DNA of 64,000 nucleotides from Pachypanchax playfairii (lineage: Eukaryota > Chordata > Actinopteri > Cyprinodontiformes > Aplocheilidae): contig SSNP01000303.1 of NCBI GenBank assembly GCA_006937955.1, positions 213,055 to 277,054 of the forward strand, written 5' to 3'. A program made the position numbers and the translations under genes. Numbering within the stretch: the first letter of the stretch is position 1; every line of letters starts with the position of its first letter. Positions 48,501 to 61,100 of this stretch are shown in pieces. Below the pieces are notes generated by a model that was given only the letters and a program-made list of their open reading frames with translations, was not told the DNA's origin and did not search any database.

Positions 48501-51500
48501 CTCCATATTCACCATCTCTCAACCTAGTAAATATAACATTGTTCCTCAGAATGAAAGAATCGTGAGCCTGGAACATTTTGGCACAACGTTTGCATCACAA
48601 GTGTTTGGAAAATTAATGTATCTGGTCGCGTAACATTGCATTCAAAACCTGTGACAGATACTGGACCATCTACCCTGGGAGACCCAGCACTAATTGTGCT
48701 GGAATGATCCACATGTCTGTCTGTGTCTTCACGCAACGATTGCTGCATCCATTTTTGCACCGAGTTAAGACATGCTTTTCAAAAGCAAGTAAAAATACGT
48801 GCAAAATTAGAAGCCGCAAACATTTCCAGGTTTGATAAATCTCACTGCGCCTTGAACACCCACTTATTTACGTGCTCTCCTCCCAATATTTTGTATCCTC
48901 TGACAGAAACGCCCACGTTGCCTATTCATTAAGAGGGAAAGCGCTAAAATGACTTTGCGCGTCTTGCTACAGGTTTAACAGGTGCGGATTTGCCTGCATG
49001 CCGTTAATAAATCACCCACTGCTTGTTTTTGCGGCCGCTGAGCGGTTAGCGCCTTTGATAAATCATGCCCTTTAATGTCTCTCATTTTCAGTTGAGCACA
49101 TTTTAAGTCAAAGACTTAAAAATATTCATCCATTCATCTGTTTTCTATACCTGTGTGTTTATCCTTGTTGTCACTGCTGGGATGGTGCAGGGTCATTGGT
49201 CATTGTGCAACAACAGAGGTGCACCCTGGTTAAGCCGCCAGTCCATTCCAGAAAATCTTTCACCCTCCTTTAGACAAAAAAGTGAGACACAACAAATATA
49301 CAGATATGTGATGCAGAGTAAAGTCATGTTTACATGAATCTCAGAATCCAAATGATCTGTGTCATTCACTTCACCTGATGGTGTGTTGTTCTGTTGTATA
49401 TAAATTGATTCACACCTTTGTTTTATTATAAATAGGTATAAAACTTATCTCTAATGGTGCGTTCACACCGGCCCAACCGTCAACGTCAGAAGCGGCAAGT
49501 TTACATGTAAAGTCTATGGTGGAGTGCGTCAGACAGACATCAACAGCTCTGCGTCGCTTTGTGAGCGTTATGAGCGTTAACTTTTCAAGCTTTTCGAGCA
49601 TTTCATGCGTTGATGCTTGATACGCAGGAATTTATCAAACAGGGCGCGGGGCAGACGGCAGTAGCGCTGGAAGCAAACCTCATCTATACAGTGGGGCAAA
49701 AAAGTATTTAGTCAGCCACCAATTGTGTAAGTTCGCCCACTTAAAAAGATCAGAGAGGCCTGTAATTTTCATCATAGGTATACCTCAACTATGAGAGACA
49801 AAATGAGGAAAAAAAATCCAGAAAATCACATTGTCTGATTTTTAAAGAATTTATTTGCAAATTATGGTGGAAAATAAGTATTTGGTCAATAACAAAAGTT
49901 AATCTCAATACTTTGTTATATAGCCTTTGTTGGCAATGACAGAGGTCAAACGTTTTCTGTAAGTCTTCACAAGGTTTTCACACACTGTTGCTGGTATTTT
50001 GGCCCATTCCTCCATGCAGATCTCCTCTAGAGCAGTGATGTTTTGGGGCTGACGCTGGGCAACACGGACTTTCAACTCCCTCCAGAGATTTTCTATGGGG
50101 TTGAGATCTGGAGACTGGCTAGGCCACTCCAGGACCTTGAAATGCTTCTTACGAAGCCACTCCTTCGTTGCCCGGGCGGTGTGTTTGGGATCATTGTCAT
50201 GCTGAAAGACCCAGCCACGTCTCATTTTCAATGCCCTTGCTGATGGAAGGAGGTTTTCACTCAAAATCTTACGATACATGGCCCCATTCATTCTTTCCTT
50301 TACACGGATCAGTCGTCCTGGTCCCCTTGCAGAAAAACAGCCCCAAAGCATGATGTTTCCACCCCCATGCTTTACAGTAGGTATGGTGTTCTTTGGATCC
50401 AACTCAGCATTCTTTCCCCTCCAAACACGACAAGTTGAGTTTCTACCAAAAAGTTCTATTTTGGTTTCATCTGACCATATGATGTTCTCCCAATCCTCTT
50501 CTGGATCATCCAAATGCTCTCTAGCAAACCGCAGATGGGCCTGGACGTGTCCTGGCTTCAGCAGGGGGACACGTCTGGCACTGCAGGATTTGAGTCCCTG
50601 GCGGCGTAGTGTGTTACTGATGGTAGTGTAACACTTTTTACAGTAATTACAGTACACTGGGCTCAGTGCTAGGTTCGACTACTAGAGAAGTGATTGGTAC
50701 CAAGTGCATTAATGACCACAGACCAGAAAAATGAGTTGAACTGCCGGCTTATTACGTTTACTTAAGGACAGAAAGACAGAAACATACAGTAGACATAAAA
50801 TTTCAATATCCCTTAAAAGTAAAAAAAAAAAAGAAACGGTTCCCTTTCTGTTCAAGTGATTAAGTTTTTCAATCCCTTTTTGATTTAAACCTATTATTTG
50901 GCTTAAAAGGATATTATTTTCAACCTAGGTTTTGTTTATATAGATTTCAAGTTTTTTTTTTCCTATATCTCCCTGACTTAACTCAGCTTTATTTTAAATA
51001 AAGTCTAGTTCTTCATTTTCAAGGTTAAGTTCAAGTTCCTTCTCTAAGTTTTAACCAGTTCTCAATTTGTTGTGGGTACCCACCAAAAAAAACAAGTTAC
51101 ACTTCAGATAACACCATTACAGCATTAACATGTATGGTTAACAAAAAAAACCCAACAACGAATAATAATTGCAAAACTCAAAATAATTCAGCAAAAGACT
51201 GAATAAACTTGTATATCACAAGAAATGTCTTTATTCCCTTAGTTGTTAATCCTTTTGAGTGTCCTGAAAGGTTAATCCAGTGTCTCTGTGAATCCACTGC
51301 AGTTCTGCAGTGAATTATGAATCAATCCTACCAGTTTCTGGTGAAAACCACGTAATGTCCAGCAGAGGGCGCTTTGCTCCTGTGTGATGCACGGTTCACG
51401 GAATCCCTGGGTGGCTCGCCATCTTGTGTCTTGCACACAGAATCCAACTCCAATGTTCGCTCAGAATTTCCGGTCCAAACCTTAATGGCCAAGTCCTGTT

Positions 51501-54500
51501 CGGCAATGTACACAGTGTATAAACGTCGCCAGGTCGCAGACAGGTTGAAAAAAAAACCAAAAATAACTCCTTCAGAGTTCAAAAATAACTTCGAAATAGA
51601 CTCTTTGCTGAATTCTCTCTGTTTTTTTTCTATCTTTAGAAGCAGCTCTGTAACGACTATCTGCGTATCTCCCACGTTTTTTTAAACAGGAAGTAACTTA
51701 CAAACCCGATTGGCTGTGGCTCATGTGAGTCGCGCTGGAACGTGGCCCTTCAAAATAAGAGTCTCTATACATTTTTAAGCCATTTTAAATAAAAAGAGAA
51801 ATATTAACATGAATTTACACATTTTTTTAACCCTTTATGTTTTTAAACCCAATTTAAACATTATATCATGAAATAAAGCATTGATTACAAGCCTAATGAC
51901 TTTGTTTAACCTATCTATTGCTTACAATACATTTCTTTTGTGGCTGTTTTATTAACAGGCCTCTTTTTTTAAATGAGGCTTTTGTAACCAGGGTTACACC
52001 AGCCTTTGTTACTTTGGTCCCAGCTCTCTGCAGGTCATTCACTAGGTCCCTCCGTGTGGTTCTGGGATTTTTGCTCACCGTTCTTGTGATCATTTTGACC
52101 CCACGGGGTGAGATCTTGCGTGGAGCCCCAGATCGAGGGAGATTATCAGTGGTCTTGTATGTCTTCCATTTTCTAATAATTGCTCCCACAGTTGATTTCT
52201 TCACACCAAGCTGCTTACCTATTGCAGATTCAGTCTTCCCAGCCTGGTGAAGGTCTACAATTTTGTTTCTGGTGTCCTTTGACAGCTCTTTGGTCTTGGC
52301 CATAGTGGAGTTTGGAGCGTGACTGTTTGAGGTTGTGGACAGGTGTCTTTTATACTGATAACGAGTTCACACAGGTGCCATTAATACAGGTAACGAGTGG
52401 AGGACCGAGGAGCCTCTTAAAGAAGTTACAGGTCTGTGAAAGCCAGAAATCTTACTTGTTTGTAGGTGACCAAATACTTATTTTCCACCATAATTTGCAA
52501 ATAAATTCTTTAAAAATCAGACAATGTGATTTTCTGGATTTTTTTTCCTCATTTTGTCTCTCATAGTTGAGGTATACCTATGATGAAAATTACAGGCCTC
52601 TCTGATCTTTTTAAGTGGGAGAACTTACACAATTGGTGGCTGACTAAATACTTTTTTGCCCCACTGTATGTAGCTCCTGGAGCAAAATGTTTAACTCCTC
52701 AAACTCAGAACGCATCTGAAGAATGGGGTGTATCCACAAACGGAGTAAATAAAGCCAAGCCACTCTCTCTATATGATCCGCCATGGCTCAGAACATCTGA
52801 TAATAACGGAAGCCCCGCCTACAAGCTCTTTTTAACAGTCAAGCGTTACGAGCTTCAACGCCTATGCGCTCTGACTGCCAGGCGTTACAAGCTTCAACTT
52901 TCAAACGTCAAACTTGGAGCGTTATGAACGTTGCTTGACGTTGACAAAGTGGCTGGTGTGAATGCACCATAAAGAGTTTAGCACTCCAAATTTTTGAAAA
53001 TGTTCTTTTACATATTTTACACAGGTTTTCAAAAAGAGTCAGATTTCATGACATAAATGTGTTCATACACACACACACACACACATACACAAACACACAC
53101 ACACTCACATCACACATACACAGTCACGGGGGTGGTGTGGTGTGGATGGGGGTCTCAGGTAGAAGTAGACACAAAAGACTGCCTGTTCTATCCTGCTATG
53201 TGATTGGAATGATTACGGTGTGGGGGAAGAGAGCGGGACAGACAGAAAAGGAACTATTAGGATCAAGGTGGGTGGGAGCACCAGTCTTCTTCTGGAATGA
53301 ATGTATTGAGGTTGAGGTGCAGCAGTGAAGTGGCGGCATTTCCATTAAAATACAGTCTGTAAGCCCTAATGTCCTTCTGAGTTGTTGGTGACCAGCGCTG
53401 ATTCTGTTCACATCACAATCACTTTGCTGTTTACGTCATTGCATCTGTTTCCTGACTGTGTTATCTGTGTCTTTAGGATCTTGTGGTACTCCTTATCACA
53501 GTTTTAGAAAACAATAACAGGATCATTAAGCGGATTCACTGTCTAAATGGAGGACATGTACTGAAAGAGGGGAAAGGATAGATGTAAGGCCAAAGGTAAG
53601 GAGACAGATGGGTGCAGAGGAGCTCAGTAATGGTAGCAAGTTTTCAGGGAAATCCTGTGAGTGTGGTTGTAGAGTTAAGCCTTTGATGCAGTGGGAACAT
53701 GCAGATATGAGTGTAGTAGAGAGAGAGTTATAATTTTATGTTAAAACACTGGTTTAACTCCCTTTTATGTATAAATATTTGTGTATCTCTGTGGGTTCTT
53801 GTAACTGTTGTTTTCATCTACAGATTAAAGTGCAGGACTCTGTGCTACAGAGACACTGAGCAAAAATGCTCTTCTACAAATCCTTGTAAAATTATTAGGC
53901 TTTTACAGAATTACAACAACCTGGACTTACAACAGGTGTGATTTGAGATTTTTTCAATTAGTCCTATCAACAGTCCAATTTAGTGAAGTGTAGTTAAAAA
54001 CTGCATCCATTCATCCATCCTTCCATTTTCTGTTTTATCCAAGGTTGGATTGTGAAGTAACAGGTTCAGAAGCGACACTCAGACATCAGTCTAAGCAACA
54101 TTATCTAGCTCTTCCTGGGAAAAACCTAATGCATTTTACAGAATAAAAACATTCCCAGGGAGGCTGAGAAGTGTGATTCCCTGTAGTTGGAACACACTGT
54201 CCTGTCCCCTTTTTTGAAAATTGCAACAATCGTCCTGGTCTGCCACTCAACAGGTGTTCTCCCAGTCCTCCATATATTATCAAACATTCACGCTGTACCT
54301 CCTCATTCGAGGACCTGGCGACCAGATACTGTAAGTGCTGCTACAGATGGACAGCGTCTGTCACACCCGCTGCCCACCAGCTGGTGTTCTGATTGCAACT
54401 GCGACAGGCACCACTGACTTTCTGGCTACTAAGAGCTGCATCTCTAGAAGCCCTGAACATGGCCTCTCAGATTCCATGTCCCCAACCTCCCCAAGATACA

Positions 54501-57500
54501 GGAAAAACTCTCCTGGAGGTGTGAGTTGAAGATCTTTCACACAGAGCCTTTGCCAAATGTTCACCCACACCAATGGTGTGGGTTTACCAGGTCTGTCAGT
54601 TATCGTCCTCTGCTACTGGATCCAACTTACCACCACCAGTATCCAAGACACAGACTCTCAGCCACAGCATTTCGATTGCAGAGCCAAACTGTGGTGAAGG
54701 TGCAGAATGCTCTGCTGATGAGAGGATGATCTTCATGTGTCAGATCCATATGAAATTAGATCTATCTGTATGAAACTTGCCATTAAGTTGTGATAACTGA
54801 TTTAATGTGTGTCTGTGTTGAGGTGAGACCTCAGCCTCTGTCTATTGTCTTTAATGTTGCACTAACCTTCATGTTGATGATGACCACCTGTCTGTGTGAA
54901 TGGAAAGCAGTAGAAAGATGAAAGAGCTGTCAGTGTTGTATGATAAAGACTTTGCATGGCAGATTGAAAGTTCATTGAAAAGGATCATTTTGTATGTTTA
55001 CAGCTATTAGTTATTACCTCCGCCAGCTGCCAGGTGGTGGAGGGGGAGGTTATGTTTTCATCTGGGCTTGTTTGTTTGTTTGTTTTTTTGCTTGTTTGTT
55101 AACAAGATAACTTCTGGATGAATTTTGATAAAATTTTCAGGATAGATCAGAAATGGTACAAGGACCAATCAATTAGATTTTGGTGGTGATCTGGATCACT
55201 GTCTGGGATTTTGATGAAACTAATTCTTGGATCCAGGAACCCACTTTTAGAAATGCGTTTTCTCTTTTTTATGATAACAAATATAGTCTAGAGATATAAA
55301 CACAGGTTTTTTACCAGTGTGATGCTCAGTCACCCAGAGCCTAATGCCGGATTTATTTATTTAGTATGTGTGAGTGAAGGGACACCGTGAGAAAAACATG
55401 GATATGAAAATGAGCAAACTTTGAGCATATGGGACTAGCATGACACTATATCCTAGTTTTGGGAGTTTGTTCATGCTTTGTGGAGTAATGCTGGACTTTA
55501 GACTATTGATCGAATCATTACCATTTGTTCATTTCAGTCTGTTCCAGGACATGAGCTGTCTGCTTCTTCACAGTTAGCCAGTAAGCTGACTCAAATCATG
55601 ATGTTTTCCTGCTTGAGAGTCCAAAAAAGTTCAACTTAATTAAACTTTACTTTGGACTGTTGTCATATTAAACGGTAAAATTAAAATACCAGCAGCTGCA
55701 GTGTTAACTTTAGTTAACTCGTCTATGTTTACTCTATTTCTTTCATCATCTAAATCTTGAGCCAATGTGCTTGTTAGCATGTTTTTAATCTTTAATGGAT
55801 TGAATGTGCATGCTGGTGAATACAAGTGTGTTCACTGGATATATGTGCAGTGGGACGATGACAGAGTGTACAAGCCAGTGCAGAATTACATTCACTATGT
55901 TAACAAAAGTATTGGGACATGGCACCAAATCATTGAATTCAGGAGTTCTAAATGGTCACAGGTGTATATTATCAAAGAATAGGTTGGGCTCAGGAGCCCA
56001 TTGAATTCCAGCATGGAACTGAGCAACAAGTAAATTTTTAAAATATCCTCAATATAAAATATTCCATAGTCAATTGTTAGTGGTAATATAACAAAGTGGG
56101 AGCAAAAGAGAACAAGAGCAACTCCGCCACGAGGTGTCAGGCCATGTAAATTCAAAGAGGTCAGCAATGTGCTCACAGTGCACAAACCTCTGCAACTTTC
56201 TGCAGACTCAAGAAAGACACACCTCCAAACTGCCCTTCAAATGATCACAAGAACAGTGTGTAGAGAGCTTCATGGAATGGGTTTCATCCTGCATTCAAAC
56301 CTTACATCACCAGGTGCAACACAAAGCAGCAGACTGGGTGTAAATACAAGTTAATGGATGGTCTCTTGTTGTTCCAACATGATAGAGCATAAAGCAAGTT
56401 TATGAAGACAGTATGAATGAGTTCGGTGTGGCGATACACAGAACATCTTTAGTTTGAATTAGAGGTCTCAGTGGAACTTTTTCCAGAGACGTTGAAACTG
56501 TTACAGCTCTACAGGTAGAACAACTCCATATTAAATCTTGCAGTTTAAGAACAGGATGTAATTAAAGAGGCCATTTCACACAAATTTCATGACTTTGTTG
56601 TTATTTCTTAAGTATTAACCTGTAATATGAAACATTTTATATTAAAAAAAACATTAGGAAACATTGATTAACAGACCTTTCAATCCATCTGCGTCAAGAT
56701 TCAGCTGGCTTCATCAGGCTTCGGGCTGCAACTCATTAATATTCATTATTCGAATTTGCTAGACTCAGATTGGCTAACAAACTAGCCTATGAGAGCATGG
56801 TATACTGTTTCCTGCCCCGCGGCTCATGGCAAAAGGACACATAGTCTCTTCTGGTTTGATATAATAATAATAATTCAACTTTATTCCGCTCACAATGGAG
56901 AAATTCACTTCTGCATTTAACCCATCCTGAGGGAACAGGGGACTGCCTGTGTCCTGGTGCCCAGGAGGTAGTTTGGGGTTCAGCATCTTGCCCAAGGATG
57001 CATAAGCACATGGCTTGTTCGGTTCGGGGATCGCACCTCCAACCTCTCGATCCGAGGACAACTTCCTTCCTATTTCGACCACGGCCGCCCCCGATATGTC
57101 TTATGCTACAGCTTTTAGCCAGCAGCATGGTAGGCGTGGTTTCAACTGCGGGAGCTGATGAATACTAACGAACAAAGGAGTTGTGACGAAACAGATACAG
57201 GCCGTTCGAACTCAGTAGAAGTCGGGTTTTATCGCCACCTGCGTTTGAGAGATAAAAACTGAAAGAGAAGTTGTTGACCTGTTTTCACCCACTATGAAGG
57301 TAAGAACACCTGTGGAGCTAAAATATTCAACAGAAACCTCAGAAAAACTGTTTTTAATGGAATGGCCTCTTTAAAGTTCATTAGTGTGTGAAGGCAGACG
57401 TCCCAAACAACTTGATTCTACAGGTCTGACAGCAATTAGACCCGAGGATTAATATTAGGTTTTTGAAACTGACCTCAGGTTTTTCCAAAAATTTGGTAAT

Positions 57501-57814
57501 CAAAGGTAATTCATGAATCATGATTCTACTTTAGTGCAAATAGAAGAAGCATTGAGGAAAACATGGATAAGAAGATGAATAAACTGTGTGCACATGGGAT
57601 GAGGGGTTATTTTTACTACCACAGATCCCAATGTGTTCGAAGAACTGTTTTACCTTAAGTGAAAATAACATTTTAAAACTGTATTTTGTGTCCACTCAAG
57701 TTATTTTTGCCAGACATAAATAAACATGTTGATGTCAAGTCAAACATTTAATGTGACAAAAACAGAAGAAACCTCTCTGGGGGCGCATACTTTTTCACAG
57801 TACTAAATGCACAC

Positions 57815-57845
<31 letters not shown>

Positions 57846-58132
57846 TTGTATTTCTGACCTCCTGGGGACCCGTTTCCTGACTTTTACTATCTTTCTGGGG
57901 TCCGAGGGTTCTTGTGGGGACCGAAGCCTGGTCCCCATGAGGGGGACTCCCCTTTTTAGGGTTAGGGGTTAGGTTTATAGGTATGGTGTGAATAGAGTTT
58001 TAGTTAGTCTTAGGGTTAGTTATAGATCAGTAATGGTTAAGGTTAGTAAAAGGGTTTGGGTTAGGTATAAATCTAGTTACTAAAATCAATGGAAGTCAAT
58101 GGACGGTCCCCATAAGGATAACAAAACACACT

Positions 58133-58163
<31 letters not shown>

Positions 58164-61100
58164 TTGTTTGTGTGTGTGTGTGTGTGTAGGGAGCAGGGGG
58201 ATCTCTCTGACCTGCGTGTTGACCCCCTGGAGGGTGGTCGGCGTGTGTGTAACAGTGATGACCCTGGGAGCTGTTGGAGCTGCAGTCTGGGCTTTAGGTC
58301 AGACTCCAAAAACTCACAAATTTGTCAAACCTTTGATGACAGTAATCGGTTGCCTTTGATATTTCCAGATGTTTGTTTTGGCTGTAAATCTATCATTTAT
58401 TTCTTATCAATGATCTAACAGTTTTTGTTTTTTTCTGTAGTTACGTATTGCACTATGGAGGAAGACACAGGGCTGTATGATGGTGAGTTCAATAGTACAT
58501 GGTGACACTTTCAAATGAGTCATCTTATTACAGACATCTGCACGTTTGTACATGTGTCAGTATGAAAAACTACACACAAGCTTCAGCTTTTAAGAAACAT
58601 TCCACCTGAAATTAATTGCATTATAAATATGCTGCTCTTCTATCTTTTTAAGTAATTCTGATCTCTATTACTCAACACAGTTCAGGTAAACTCTCCTGAC
58701 CAGCGTCTTAGAGTTTTCGACACAGCTCAGAGGAGGTGGCGCCAGGTGTGTTCTTCTCCGGCAAACGAACTTCTTGCAAGCATCAGCTGTGAGGAAGTTG
58801 GATTTGTCAGGTGAGTCACAGACGAGATGCAGCTGTGTGTTTGGCAGAGGCCTTTTAAAAACCTGGACTGTTTTCTGTTGACCTGGTCACAAGTTTAGAT
58901 TCTGGCTTTTTGCCTGAACAAGGACTTTGGAGATTTTTGTGTAAAAGCAGTTAACTTACTGAGCCAATAAGAAGCAGTGTGATATACACAAGGGCAGAAA
59001 GCACTTTCATGAGTGTAAAGTTTAAAGTAAAGTGTAAAGTCACATTGACACACACACATATCATCATCATCATTTCTAGGATTTTTAAAACTTTTTCCCA
59101 TACTGTAGTTAGGTGTATCCGAGCTATTATCTTACCAGAACCCATCAACAAAATGAACAGATGTTTGTATAAACAGCTGAATTGACTGAATTGACCACCG
59201 CCTTTACTTTGAAAATCTCCTTCCTTCAGAAAACAGGATGAGCTCTGACTTAAGTTATCAAGAGCAGTTTAAAAAGCTGCACTTAAGGTTGAAACTGGTT
59301 TTGGTGTGTTTCATGTTTCATTTACTGTAACATTAAATCTAAACAGTTGTTTACAAAATCATATGATGCTCATTAAAATTTAAACCCTTTTTAAATGTCA
59401 TCACTGTTCCAGCCTTGTGATGCCGTCGGTAGGTCTGAACACAGTATAATACAGTCACATGGTTTATAAGGAAGCTAAAGTTTGTGTCTGTTGCAGCGTT
59501 CTGAACTACTCTGTCACGGTGGTACCAGAGGCCAGCAGTGATGGTGGAGAGTTCTACTGCATCAGACAGGAAGAGCTCAGCTATGGCAAGAAAATCAAAG
59601 ACTCGTTGTTCCCATGGTAACTAACACCGGTGTGGTTTATCTCCTAATCGTTCTTCTACACTGCCCTCTCTGTTACCTTGTTTTTCTGTCTGCATGACTC
59701 ATCTCTCCAGTTAACACTTCAGAAAGTTGATCAGTGACTTTAATTTGGATGTTTTCAGATGTTATTGACTCTTTCTTTTCTTTTATTTTGGTTTGTTTCA
59801 GTGATTGTGAGAGGAGGGAAGTTCTCACACTCTTGTGCCAAGGTAAAATATCACATCTCCATTCCTTCCTGACACATTTTACCAGTTGATACTTTACACG
59901 TTTGTCTGGTTTTATTCTGGATGTTGGCTTGTAGCTGTCTCTCAACAGCAAATTGGCTTTTTACATCTGGTTGTTTCTATTTTTTTCTTCACAGCCTTTT
60001 TTTTAAGTTTAGTGTTCATGTTTGAAACATTTTTCTTTAACTGAAAACCTTTTTAACTTTGTACTCAGATTCTTTTACTCTTAATATTTGCATGAAAATA
60101 CTTCATACTTTTCAAGTAGAGCTATTTTATTTTATTTAAATCTTCTTCTGTTTGTTTTTGTAATAGATTGCGGCAGGCGGAGTTTTGCAGCAGACCGGAT
60201 AGTTGGAGGTGTGGATGCCCGGCAGGGCAGCTGGCCGTGGCAGGTCAGCTTACAGTACGATGGTGTTCATCAGTGTGGAGGATCTATCATCTCAAATCGT
60301 TGGATTGTTTCTGCTGCTCACTGCTTCCCCGAGTAGGTTTAATAACATCCTTAAAAAAAAACCATTCCTGATTAGAACTTTTTAAAATCTTTTCATTCAA
60401 AGTGAACTTCAGTTTTTCATGAGCTGTTTTCTTCTGCATATTTGGAAATTTTTGGTTTATTTGCACAAAAACCATCAAATTGTGTCTAATCTGTCTGTCC
60501 ATAGATTGACACCAACTGGTTGTGCATTCCTACAATAATATATGATAATACCATTATGATACAACAATCTACATGTTTGTTAAATACATGTTTAATAGTA
60601 ATATGGCATTCTGTCTATCTGAGCAGACTGATCCTTAAAAAAGTTCAAAGTTCATAACTGTATTATTTATACCAAAAGATAAATTTTAAAAAATACTGAA
60701 GAAAACTAGCTTGACTGAGAAAATTCTAATTCATGCCTGGAAGGAGTGCTTAAAGGTGAAAGATGAGGTAAGATGGAATGTTTGACCAACGGTGTCCTTT
60801 AAACAGTTTTTCTTTATGAATTAACTTTATCATGTTTAAAAGATGTTGCCAGAATCATGTTAGCAGTCAGTAGTTGTTTGTGTTTGTGTGGGTTAATGAA
60901 CTCAGGACACCAGTAAAAATATAATGTGAGAAGTATCACATTGTCATCTTTCCATGCTAGACGCTATCGCTTTGTTAATCGTTGGCGAGTGCTGCTGGGC
61001 TCCATCTACAACAAACCAGTCAATGCTAACGTGGCAGAGGTGAAGACCATCGTTTACCACAGCAGCTACCTGCCCTTTGTAGACTCCAACATCGATGACA

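Larger units (their letters stand above)
49689..52666 (-). mobile_element. Tc1-like transposon with 200-bp terminal repeats
   Basis: Starts CAGTGGGGCAAAAAAGTATT and ends with its reverse complement, flanked by TA on both sides. The terminal inverted repeats (49689-49888 and 52467-52666) differ at a single visible base over 200 bp, so the insertion is young. Without the internal insert it would be about 1.6 kb, the usual Tc1 length. The transposase is on the minus strand, split in two. Confidence 0.9.
49455..52969. mobile_element. outer Harbinger-like element hosting a Tc1 insertion
   Basis: TAA flanks both sides (49452-49454 and 52970-52972). Inverted ends are TGGTGCGTTCACACCGG and, from the right, TGGTGCATTCACACCAG. 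Removing the Tc1 copy leaves about 540 bp, a plausible MITE. Its internal sequence has direct repeats of 'cgttacgagcttcaacg' type near the right end. Confidence 0.7.

Noticed and set aside
48524..48760. 78-codon frame inside the Harbinger-like element as a nuclease fragment
   Set aside because: I could not identify the DDE or other signature residues, so it is left as unassigned element sequence.
57950..58060. Interstitial telomere
   Set aside because: TTAGGG-like words are few and irregular, within a dispersed repeat.
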